This document shows positions 41,972 through 48,867 of a stretch of 48,867 nucleotides of DNA, one piece after another (the stretch's first letter is position 1; every line of letters starts with the position of its first letter). The position numbers were made by a program, and so were the translations under genes. The DNA comes from Candidatus Liberimonas magnetica. GTDB lineage: Bacteria > Elusimicrobiota > Endomicrobiia > Endomicrobiales > JAFGIL01. The stretch lies in assembly GCA_020523885.1 (NCBI GenBank), contig JAJAPY010000024.1:1-48867 (forward strand), written 5' to 3'. The notes under the pieces were generated by a model. That model was not told the DNA's origin, made no database searches, and was given only the letters and a program-made list of their open reading frames with translations.

Positions 41972-43449
41972 TCGAGGTTAGACTGGAAATATGCACCTTT
42001 CTTGTATCCAATTTTCTTAATGTAGCCGGTATCTAATAAGCCTTTGATATCCCTTTTTGCAGTTTTATCACTAATATTTTTAAACAGTTCGGTATATTTA
42101 TGAATTGTAAAAGTATGGCGCTCATTAACCATCAGCCTTAAAGCCTCTATTTGCCGCTCATTTAATCCTAGTTCCTTTAAATCTGTCTGGCGCTCTTTCG
42201 GAATGCTTGGCACAAGATCTAAAATATTATCACCGGGACCAAAGAATCTGGATACAAAGAAGTCGCCTTCTTCTTCCAATACAGGCTTACTAAGCCCATG
42301 TTCTTTCATTAAGCGGTTCATTTTGCCGATACCAGTGCCGAACCGTTCCATATCAAGAGTTTCATGAAAAATATGGCATATATTTTCATTTCTTGTAGCA
42401 TGATGGCCCTCAAGCCTTTTTATGTTTAATCCGGGCAAAAGCCCGCCGGGATTGCTTACTTCAACCCTGTCATCAAATATAGATATCATTATCGGCGTTC
42501 CCATGCGGGTATAGTCCCGGTGCGCGATAGCGTTTATTACAGCTTCACGTATCGCTGCGTAGGGATATTCAGGAATATCAACCCGTTTAAATTCAACAAT
42601 TTTATTAGCAAGCCTGGTATTTCTTAAAAAGAATCTTTCAACCTGATCAAGCATCTTATATATGGGCCCGGTTATTTCTGCGGAATCCAAAAAATAGCTG
42701 CGGGTCGATCCTTTGAACCGGGCGATTCTAATCTCACTTTGAGGGATAAAGTCGGTAGGATTTTTGCCAAAAAACAGTAAAGCCGTGTTTGTAGGAACCA
42801 GTTTCTTGCCAGATTCAGATACGACCTTAAGTGTATTAACAAGAAAATCCTTTATTTCTATCTTTGGTACTGCAACTTTAAGCTTTATAGCCCTGGTTTC
42901 AAGAAAGTCCTTAACCTGTTTTTCGTCAATATTGCTGTATGATGCTTCAATATTTATTCTTTTATCAAAAGATAGGAGATTTATCATTCCTTTTTCATCC
43001 ATGCAGGAAATCAGGCTGTTAAGCACTTGTGTTCTTAGATCTTCAACAATATCAAAACGCTTGTAAATAGATACTTCCCGGGCAGATTTAATAAATTTCT
43101 GGATATCCTTGTCCTTAATGGAATCATTTTTTCCTTTGATATAGATAAGTGTATCGCCGTTAGGATTCTTTTTTAAAAAATGTTTGAATTCTCTTTCAGT
43201 AGCCGATAAGCCATCTGCTCCTTTGATGCCGTATTCTTTGCCGAGAACACCTATGTAAATATCACTGTTGGCTACTTCTTTCAAATAAGTTGAAGTAGGC
43301 GGTTTTCCCGTAGCAGGAAGGTCTTCAAACAAAAATACATCAAAGCAGTTTCTTAAAGAAGAGTTGTTGAGAATTACATCTTTTACAGCAAATCTTTCTT
43401 CCCTAAGTTCTTTCTGATTGGCGCTGATAAAAATTCGTTGTTTCTTCAT
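41956..43449 (-). CDS. DUF4062-HATPase-wHTH fusion, putative sensor/regulator
   Basis: The 497-residue protein starts with a DUF4062 domain (KQRIFISANQKELREERFAV; later GLSATEREFKHFL). The middle carries the RecG-like/HATPase_c_4 pattern: YPYAAIREAVINAIAHRDYT, then FDDRVEVSNPGGLLPG and FGTGIGKMNRLM. A winged helix (about 425-490, KTAKRDIKGLLDTGYIKKIG) ends it. In related regulators the N-terminal domain is usually AlbA_2; here DUF4062 takes its place. It could sense a signal by ATP binding and regulate transcription, or act in defence. The C-terminus is encoded by one of the TTTTAGGGACA repeats. It is transcribed away from the type IIG gene. Confidence 0.85.
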   Translation of the reverse strand: MKKQRIFISANQKELREERFAVKDVILNNSSLRNCFDVFLFEDLPATGKPPTSTYLKEVANSDIYIGVLGKEYGIKGADGLSATEREFKHFLKKNPNGDTLIYIKGKNDSIKDKDIQKFIKSAREVSIYKRFDIVEDLRTQVLNSLISCMDEKGMINLLSFDKRINIEASYSNIDEKQVKDFLETRAIKLKVAVPKIEIKDFLVNTLKVVSESGKKLVPTNTALLFFGKNPTDFIPQSEIRIARFKGSTRSYFLDSAEITGPIYKMLDQVERFFLRNTRLANKIVEFKRVDIPEYPYAAIREAVINAIAHRDYTRMGTPIMISIFDDRVEVSNPGGLLPGLNIKRLEGHHATRNENICHIFHETLDMERFGTGIGKMNRLMKEHGLSKPVLEEEGDFFVSRFFGPGDNILDLVPSIPKERQTDLKELGLNERQIEALRLMVNERHTFTIHKYTELFKNISDKTAKRDIKGLLDTGYIKKIGYKKGAYFQSNLDVPKK

Positions 43450-43998
43450 ATATTATGAGATAATTTTACTTATTTCTAAAGTAATTAACAGGATGAAGAA
43501 ATACTAAATATTAAAACTACAGATAGGACAGCCTTAAGAAATCAATATTTATTATTAGAAAAAAATATGATAAAAAAGGAAGGTTTTAAAAAAGACGCTG
43601 CTTATACGGCAAAACAAAAGGTGTCGGATATATAGTATTACTGTCGGATAAAATGTCGGATACTCTGATGTCGGATAAATATGAAATATGTCGGATAAAA
43701 TGTCGGATAAATAATCGTCAGGTAAAAATCCTTAATTGTCAGGTAATCGTCAGATAAAAATCTATAATTGTCAGATTTAATATAGAGATAAAATCAAATC
43801 ATCCGATTTTCCGCATAAGCTATAATGAACAAAAGTAACCAATCGTTAACTAATCGTAAAGCAAAACTATCTAATCGTAAAGTCTAAGACGAAGAATAAA
43901 CCTGTCGAAATAGGCAGTCATTTTTTAAACTATTATACTTTTACCTAAAAAATCACTTATTTATTAGCAAAAACAAGGTCAGAACCGCAAATAATTGA
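43450..43998. repeat. Intergenic region with phased TGTCGGATA and related repeats
   Basis: tgtcggata occurs at 43622, 43642, 43654, 43669, 43689 and 43701, with spacings of 20, 12, 15, 20 and 12 bases. A 32-bp tandem pair follows at 43713-43776 (aatcgtcag...aattgtcag). Two copies of ctaatcgtaaag start at 43850 and 43871. Sequence attattagaaaaaaata at 43551-43567 recurs at 48320-48336. No complete gene is seen. The repeats may be regulator-binding sites or decayed repetitive coding sequence of another HATPase-type regulator. Confidence 0.8.
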
Positions 43999-44000
43999 AT

Positions 44001-44029
44001 TTGCCTGTTACTTCAATATTTGGTATAAT
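44001..44029 (+). promoter_or_regulatory. Candidate promoter of the type IIG gene
   Basis: TTGCCT (44001-44006), a 17-base spacer and TATAAT (44024-44029) with an extended -10 TGG just before it. It lies upstream of a leader reading frame and the hairpin that precede the type IIG start. Confidence 0.65.
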
Positions 44030-44098
44030 TCTGACTAAATCTTGCTGCTGTTATGGGTACTGAAATCGTGAAAATGAATATATCAAAATGAGGGGATT

Positions 44099-44131
44099 AT
44101 GAGTACCAAAGCAAAAGGAATAGTAATTTAA
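44099..44131 (+). CDS. Putative 10-residue leader peptide
   Basis: ATG at 44099 is preceded by GAGGGG and followed by codons for STKAKGIVI and TAA. The stop codon at 44129-44131 touches the first base of the terminator stem. A ribosome pausing or releasing there would cover the stem, so translation could control readthrough into the type IIG gene. It is too short to prove as a gene. Confidence 0.45.
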   Translation: MSTKAKGIVI

Positions 44132-44165
44132 AACCACACTTGCAAAAATACAGTGTGGTTTTTTG
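44131..44165 (+). terminator. Hairpin terminator/attenuator before the type IIG gene
   Basis: aaaccacact pairs with agtgtggttt around an 11-base loop and is followed by a short T-run. The AAAGGA ribosome-binding site starts only five bases later, so the hairpin is in the leader of the restriction-modification gene. It repeats the design seen before the sigma gene at 26920. Confidence 0.75.
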
Positions 44166-44181
44166 TTGTAAAGGAATTTGA

Positions 44182-47139
44182 ATGACACTTACGAAACTGC
44201 AGGCCAAAGAAAACCTTTCAAAACTCATCAATAAATTTGAAGTGGAACTTGCCTCAGGGCAGGCCAGGGAATACAACGAAGAGGCAACTAAAACCGCGTT
44301 TATACAGCCGCTTTTAAAAGATGTGCTCGGCTGGGATGTTAACGATAACAACGAGGTCAGCCCTGAAGTCAGGGTTTCCCGCGGCAGGGTTGATTACGGC
44401 CTTAAAGCCTGCGGCAAAATAAGGATGTTTGTTGAAGCAAAGCCCATAAAAGCGGATTTGGATAAACATATAGAGCAGGCTGTCCGCTACGGCTACAACC
44501 GCAGGGACGTTCCCTTTGTGCTTCTTACGGATTTTGAAGGAGTAAAACTTTTTGACGTTACCTTTAAGCCTGATTTACGAAACCTTAAAAAAGGCTTGAA
44601 AATTGAATTAAATTATAGAGACTATCTAAAACAGTTTGACAAACTGTGGCTTTTTTCAAAGGAGTCCGTTGAAAACGGCGAATTAGACAAGCTCCTTTTA
44701 AAGAAGCCCAAAGACCGCCAGACAGTTGACAAGGCCATACTTGCCGACCTTGAAAACTGGCGCGAAAAACTCGCAAAAGACATCTACAAAAACAACCCTC
44801 ATCTTTTCCATTCGCAGGACCTGGAAAAAGACAGCGCCTACCTTAAAGAAATTACGCAAAAACTGCTTGACCGCATAATCTTTATGCGCTTTTGCGAAGA
44901 CAGAAAACTTACGCACAGAAACAATTTAAGAGCCATCTTTGAAGAAAGAACGGATGCCGTAGGCCCGAAGGCAATGCTTTTTCTGGCAGAAGAGTTTAAG
45001 GATTACAGCCGGGTTTATAACAGCGACCTCTTCGCTTTTAAAGATTGGGAAGAGAAACTACAGATAGATTTTAAGGTAATGAAAGAAATAATCCTTGAAA
45101 TGTATAATCCTTACCAGTTTGACGTTATCCCTCTGGAAGTTTTGGGCAGTATTTACGAGCAGTATCTTGGCTACACGGCGCGGCTTACGGAACACCAGGT
45201 AAAATACGAGCTTAAAATGGATGTTCGCAAAGCCGGCGGGGTTTACTACACGCCGGAATATATCGTTGACTACATAATAAAGAACACGGTAGGCAAACTT
45301 CTAACCGAGCTTCCTCCATCCAAAATCAAAAAACTGCGCATTCTTGACCCTGCCTGCGGCTCCGGCAGTTTTCTTATAAGAGCCTACGAAGAAATGCTTA
45401 ACTACTACAAACAGCAAAAAATAAATAAAAGAAAACATTCTTCCTCTCTCCCTGTGTCATTCCCGCAGGCAGTAAGCGGGAATCCAGAAAATGCCGTTGA
45501 CGGCGAACTCGCCCTTAACCACGATCAATCCTCCCGCCCGCTTTCAATCCAGGAAAAAGCTAATATTCTAAAGGAACACATCTTCGGAGTTGATATAGAC
45601 GAGCAGGCGGTGGAAGTAACAAAGCTTTCCCTAATGCTTAAAATGCTTGAAGACGAATACGGTTTTGTCCCCGGCCGCGCGGTCCTTCCCATGCTTGACG
45701 GCAACATAAAATGCGGAAACTCCCTTATATCCGGTTCAACCTTAGAGCTGAAAAAATACTTCGGCGACGATTACTACAAAGTAAAACCCTTCAACTGGGA
45801 AGAACGCTTCCCCGCCGCCCTGCGCGAAGGTGGATTTGACGTTGTGATAGGAAACCCGCCTTATATTGGATTTCATGGTTTTGCTTTAAATAAAAATTAT
45901 TTTAATGATAAATATCTAAGTGCAAAAGGGAAATATGATATTTATGTTCTTTTTATTGAAAATGGATTGAATTTACTTAAAGGAAATGGTTTGCTTTCAT
46001 ATATTTGTCCGACTGGTTTTATGAAAAGGGATCATGGTCAAGATGTAAGGAAATATTTGTTGCATAATTCCGTGATTAAGTCAATAATTGATTTTGAACA
46101 CAAGCAGGTATTTAAAGATGCTCTAAATTATACAGGTATATATATATTGTCAAAGCCATACAACAAAAATAATAAGTTTAGATATTTAAAGGATATAGAT
46201 GATGCTTTTGAGTTGTATAATCAAGACGATCTTTCCGAAAACACATGGATATTTAGAGATAAATTGAATACTGCTATAATTCAAAAGTATAAAAATAATA
46301 AGCGGTTTGGAATATTATTTGATTATGTAGATAGTATATCCGAAGGAATAGTAACAGGGTTAAACGATGTGTACTTGTTAAATGAAGAATTGATAACGCA
46401 GAAAAAATATGAAAAGATATATTTTAAACCCTGTCTTAGGGGGAGAAATATTAGGAAATATAGTTTTGAGAATGTTTCAGAGTGTGTGTTTTATCCATAT
46501 ACAAATAATGAAATAATTGATGAAGATAGTATACGAATAAAAGCTCCAAAATATTATGACTTTTTATGTGAGAATAAAAGCAAATTAAAGGCAAGAGAGT
46601 ATTTTAATAAATCTTCAAAAAAGTGGTATGAATTGTGGAATCAAAGAAAAGAATCTAATTTTAATAGTGTAAAAATAGTTGTCCCAGAACTTGCAGATGG
46701 AAATCGCTTCATGCTGGATTTTAATAAATTATATTACGGAGATACTGTTTGTGGGTTTTATTTAAAAAATGATGTAAAAGAGAATGTAAAATATATTTTA
46801 GGGGTACTTAACTCAAAGTTTTTAGAATGGTTTTATAAGCGAACCACAGTGCCGAAAGCAAATGATTATTTTATTTATAAAACGATGTTTCTTAAAAATA
46901 TCCCAATAAGAAAAATTGACTTTGAAGAAAAAATAGAAAAAGGGTTGCATGACAATATTGTTTCGTTAGTAGATATTATGCTTGATCTAAATACAAAGAT
47001 TCAAACAGCTCAAGGCAGTAAAAAAGAACAAATCCAGCAGCAGATATCCCAAACCGATCGCGAAATTGACGAGATAGTCTATAAACTCTACGGCTTAACC
47101 AAAGAAGAAATAAAAATCATAGAAGACGATTCAAAATGA
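44182..47139 (+). CDS. Type IIG restriction-modification enzyme (nuclease plus N6-adenine methyltransferase)
   Basis: The 985-residue protein joins an N-terminal PD-(D/E)XK nuclease (Asp71 in GRVDYGL, Glu85-x-Lys87 in FVEAKPIK) to an N6-adenine methyltransferase and a C-terminal target-recognition domain. GGVYYTPEYIVDYII is motif X, LDPACGSGSF (about 388-397) motif I and NPPY at 558-561 motif IV. A helical connector lies between nuclease and methylase. It should recognise one sequence, methylate one strand and cut outside. Base composition shifts to high A+T just after NPPY (about 45870) and back near 47010, which suggests an exchanged recognition domain. A loop at about 420-450 contains an in-frame REP-like hairpin. 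The start has AAAGGA 7 bases upstream. Confidence 0.93.
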   Translation: MTLTKLQAKENLSKLINKFEVELASGQAREYNEEATKTAFIQPLLKDVLGWDVNDNNEVSPEVRVSRGRVDYGLKACGKIRMFVEAKPIKADLDKHIEQAVRYGYNRRDVPFVLLTDFEGVKLFDVTFKPDLRNLKKGLKIELNYRDYLKQFDKLWLFSKESVENGELDKLLLKKPKDRQTVDKAILADLENWREKLAKDIYKNNPHLFHSQDLEKDSAYLKEITQKLLDRIIFMRFCEDRKLTHRNNLRAIFEERTDAVGPKAMLFLAEEFKDYSRVYNSDLFAFKDWEEKLQIDFKVMKEIILEMYNPYQFDVIPLEVLGSIYEQYLGYTARLTEHQVKYELKMDVRKAGGVYYTPEYIVDYIIKNTVGKLLTELPPSKIKKLRILDPACGSGSFLIRAYEEMLNYYKQQKINKRKHSSSLPVSFPQAVSGNPENAVDGELALNHDQSSRPLSIQEKANILKEHIFGVDIDEQAVEVTKLSLMLKMLEDEYGFVPGRAVLPMLDGNIKCGNSLISGSTLELKKYFGDDYYKVKPFNWEERFPAALREGGFDVVIGNPPYIGFHGFALNKNYFNDKYLSAKGKYDIYVLFIENGLNLLKGNGLLSYICPTGFMKRDHGQDVRKYLLHNSVIKSIIDFEHKQVFKDALNYTGIYILSKPYNKNNKFRYLKDIDDAFELYNQDDLSENTWIFRDKLNTAIIQKYKNNKRFGILFDYVDSISEGIVTGLNDVYLLNEELITQKKYEKIYFKPCLRGRNIRKYSFENVSECVFYPYTNNEIIDEDSIRIKAPKYYDFLCENKSKLKAREYFNKSSKKWYELWNQRKESNFNSVKIVVPELADGNRFMLDFNKLYYGDTVCGFYLKNDVKENVKYILGVLNSKFLEWFYKRTTVPKANDYFIYKTMFLKNIPIRKIDFEEKIEKGLHDNIVSLVDIMLDLNTKIQTAQGSKKEQIQQQISQTDREIDEIVYKLYGLTKEEIKIIEDDSK
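45459..45483. repeat. REP-like hairpin inserted in frame in the type IIG gene
   Basis: attcccgc and gcgggaat flank a 9-base loop, with gtc and cc extending outward. The hairpin resembles that at 18310-18334 (stem core cccgc/gcggg, 9-base loop). It encodes residues around SFPQAVSGNPE in a loop between methylase motifs I and II, where length variation should be tolerated. Confidence 0.7.
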
Positions 47140-47149
47140 GGAACATAAA

Positions 47150-48097
47150 ATGTGTGATAAAAGGGAATTTATAAATAATTTAAATGAAACAGGTAAATCT
47201 GTGGGTTCAGTAATTCGAGAAAAATTGCCAAAAATATTGAAATTTATTCAAAAACTATCTGAATACAATAAAAATAATTGTTACGAAGAAATTACTCTAA
47301 ATACATGGGAAGATGTTGAGAATAAAATTATAGAAATCAAATCTGACCATAATCAAAACCATGGCGTAATATTTAGAGGACAATCTGATAGTAGATGGAA
47401 TCTGGAAAGTTCCTTGGAGAGGTTTGGAATAAAAAATTGTTCGATAAATAAATACAGTGAATTTATTAATAGTTTTTATGAAAAAATATATAAAGAACCT
47501 TTATGTGTGCAGTGTCCGAAAAAACTAGATTTTATTGATCATCAAAAACTTATCGAAGCAGGCGACATTCCTTTAAACGATTATATGGTCTATTTAAGAC
47601 ATTACGGTTTTCCATCTCCTTTACTGGATTGGAGTGAAGATAAGGATGTTGCAGCTTTTTTTGCATTTGCGACACCTGAACGTGAAGGAGTTAAATATTC
47701 GTCAATATTCGTTTATTATCATTTTAGTGCTCAGCTTGTGGGTGATTCTCAACCAGACTTTGTTTTAAAATCATCAAAAAATAGATTGATAGAACGAGAT
47801 AAAATACAAAAAACATGTTTTACAGTTGCCTATAAAAATAATCGTAATTTAAAGACAGCAGAGTATGTCCCATTTATGGATATATTAAATAAAGAAACTG
47901 AAAGTCAAGACCATGGCAGTTATAAAATTATGAATAAACCAAAAATTGTCAAGATAAAGATACCGAGAACTGAAAAATATAAAATTCTAACAATAGTTAA
48001 CAAAAGAAATATTAATTATTATTCTTTATTTAAATCTGAAGAAGCATTTCTCATGAATATGTGGTACAAAAACAGACAGTCAGATAGCATTTTGTAA
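47150..48097 (+). CDS. FRG-domain protein
   Basis: The 315-residue protein has the FRG domain in its middle: GVIFRGQSDSRWNLESSLER (about 65-84), then YMVYLRHYGFPSPLLDWSED and VAAFFAFATPE. FRG domains are named after the Phe-Arg-Gly motif, occur often near restriction genes and phages, and are of unproven activity. The gene begins 10 bases after the type IIG stop, with GAGGA upstream, and is probably in the same transcript. Its base composition is high in A+T, like the type IIG recognition domain, so the two segments may have arrived together. An accessory defence or anti-phage role is inferred from context only. Confidence 0.88.
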   Translation: MCDKREFINNLNETGKSVGSVIREKLPKILKFIQKLSEYNKNNCYEEITLNTWEDVENKIIEIKSDHNQNHGVIFRGQSDSRWNLESSLERFGIKNCSINKYSEFINSFYEKIYKEPLCVQCPKKLDFIDHQKLIEAGDIPLNDYMVYLRHYGFPSPLLDWSEDKDVAAFFAFATPEREGVKYSSIFVYYHFSAQLVGDSQPDFVLKSSKNRLIERDKIQKTCFTVAYKNNRNLKTAEYVPFMDILNKETESQDHGSYKIMNKPKIVKIKIPRTEKYKILTIVNKRNINYYSLFKSEEAFLMNMWYKNRQSDSIL

Positions 48098-48397
48098 ATA
48101 GTTATGAATTTTTGGTACACAATAAGAAAATACGGTGTCAAATACGGTGTCAGGCTTGATAAGTTGAACAAAAAAGAAAAGATTGATATTGTCCTTACAG
48201 GTTGATTAAATAAAATAAAGAAGTTTTAATTATTTCAACAAGTCAAAGCCGTACACAATTTTCTGTAATAGTTAATCGGTTAAGAGTGTCCCTAAAGTCC
48301 CAGGTAGCGGATTAATCGCATTATTAGAAAAAAATAGCATAATAGGGCGCTATAGCAAAACAGCTGAGCTTAAATGTTAAGCAAAGGAGAAATTAGA
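48098..48397. other. Intergenic region with decayed short repeats
   Basis: No gene is supported. The stretch has tandem tacggtgtca motifs (48133 and 48146), a tgtccctaaa related to the repeats at 41893-41971, and attattagaaaaaaata at 48320-48336, the second copy of a 17-mer at 43551. A cggtgtcagg-like motif recurs at about 48558 and, degenerate, near 48592. These look like remains of mobile or REP-type elements. Confidence 0.45.
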
Positions 48398-48577
48398 ATG
48401 GACATAATAAATACTTTTATAAATGTGATTCTCATTGGTTGTATTTATTATTTTCGTAACTACTTAAAAAAAAAGGGTGAAAATATCGCAACAAAAGAAG
48501 ATATACATGAAATTACCGATAAAATTGAGTCTGTAAAACAAACATATGCAAAGAAAAACCGTGTCAGGCTTGCTTAA
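48398..48577 (+). CDS. Small membrane-anchored protein, probably truncated
   Basis: ATG 48398 has AAGGAG 9 bases upstream, giving 59 residues. An N-terminal membrane segment (about 4-22, IINTFINVILIGCIYYF) is followed by KKKGENIATKEDIHEITDKI, a start seen in longer hypothetical membrane proteins that continue as a coiled coil. Here the frame enters a tgtcaggctt repeat and stops, so the original C-terminal part is probably lost. The function is unknown. Confidence 0.5.
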   Translation: MDIINTFINVILIGCIYYFRNYLKKKGENIATKEDIHEITDKIESVKQTYAKKNRVRLA

Positions 48578-48719
48578 CTTGCCTAAAAAAAGCGGTGCCA
48601 GACATGACTTACTTGACTAACTGAATATGGGACGGAGTCGCGCAGAAGAGAAATTAAATTCAACGCGGGGTAACTCCATTGTTAGGAAATACGGTATTGA
48701 CAATCCAGGGACGGTTTTG

Positions 48720-48867
48720 ATGAAAACATATATTCTGATAGTCGCTTTGTTTGTCTTCCCGGCAATTGTGACTGGTGCGCAGAAGTTACCGGACATTAAG
48801 ACTGTTGATTATGTGGATATAAACCGCTATATGGGCACATGGTACGAGGTCGCCAGGATAACCCACT
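48720..48867 (+). CDS. Lipocalin family protein (partial, runs off the window)
   Basis: The frame starts at ATG 48720 with a signal-peptide-like N-terminus (MKTYILIVALFVFPAIVTGA) and continues VDINRYMGTWYEVARI, the lipocalin signature (GTWYE) typical of Blc-like proteins. No Cys lipobox is seen at the expected place, so it may be soluble in the periplasm rather than a lipoprotein. Only 49 codons are present. It likely marks the return to chromosomal sequence after the islands. Confidence 0.85.
   Translation, partial: MKTYILIVALFVFPAIVTGAQKLPDIKTVDYVDINRYMGTWYEVARITH

Overview
The window looks like part of a chromosome from a Gram-negative-type bacterium of moderately low G+C, probably an uncultivated candidate-phylum lineage. 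An outer-membrane barrel protein, a periplasmic HtrA protease and a lipocalin point to two membranes. The short-spaced housekeeping genes (fmt, mfd, rlmN, htpX) and a DUF2723/TPR protein would fit groups such as Elusimicrobiota, Omnitrophota or related phyla. That placement is an inference from gene content and style only.

Region 1 (1-19689) is chromosomal: fmt, an SGNH-type protein, a 193-bp tandem repeat array, a divergent YchF-like protein, a cupin, mfd, an EFR1-type ferredoxin, an outer-membrane barrel, htpX, rlmN, a patatin phospholipase, two large membrane proteins (GT39-like and DUF2723-TPR), htrA/degP, tRNA-Arg(TCT), corA and tRNA-His(GTG). A MITE-like repeat with terminal inverted repeats is cut by the window start and recurs in the 3' end of the GT39 gene.

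Region 2 (about 19684-40918) is a roughly 21-kb integrated element, visibly richer in A+T. It lies exactly between the 3' end of tRNA-His and a 10-bp copy of the same core. Its left half holds mobility and control genes: a large serine recombinase, two 640-residue tyrosine recombinases with extra C-terminal DNA-binding-like domains, a sigma-70-like factor, a train of tiny proteins, a metallophosphoesterase and a LexA-like repressor with a near-ideal promoter. Its right half is cargo. A tight, overlapping seven-gene block (31655-37000) encodes two DNA methyltransferases, a degenerate LAGLIDADG protein, a small PD-(D/E)XK nuclease, an SfsA-like nuclease, an 81-residue protein and a single-domain response regulator. 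It is followed by a two-gene Mrr-like nuclease pair and a repeat-bounded cassette with a membrane protein and a HEPN-like protein. I consider the seven-gene block the best candidate for an undescribed restriction or defence system.

Region 3 (about 40919-48700) appears to be the remains of an older island at the same tRNA-His site, pushed outward by the newer element. It starts with an N-terminally truncated recombinase of the same family. Then come a DUF4062-HATPase-wHTH protein, arrays of short phased repeats, a type IIG restriction-modification enzyme preceded by a leader-peptide/terminator arrangement, an FRG-domain protein and a small truncated-looking membrane protein. The window ends inside a lipocalin gene, probably chromosomal again. 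No rRNA, CRISPR array or phage structural gene was seen.
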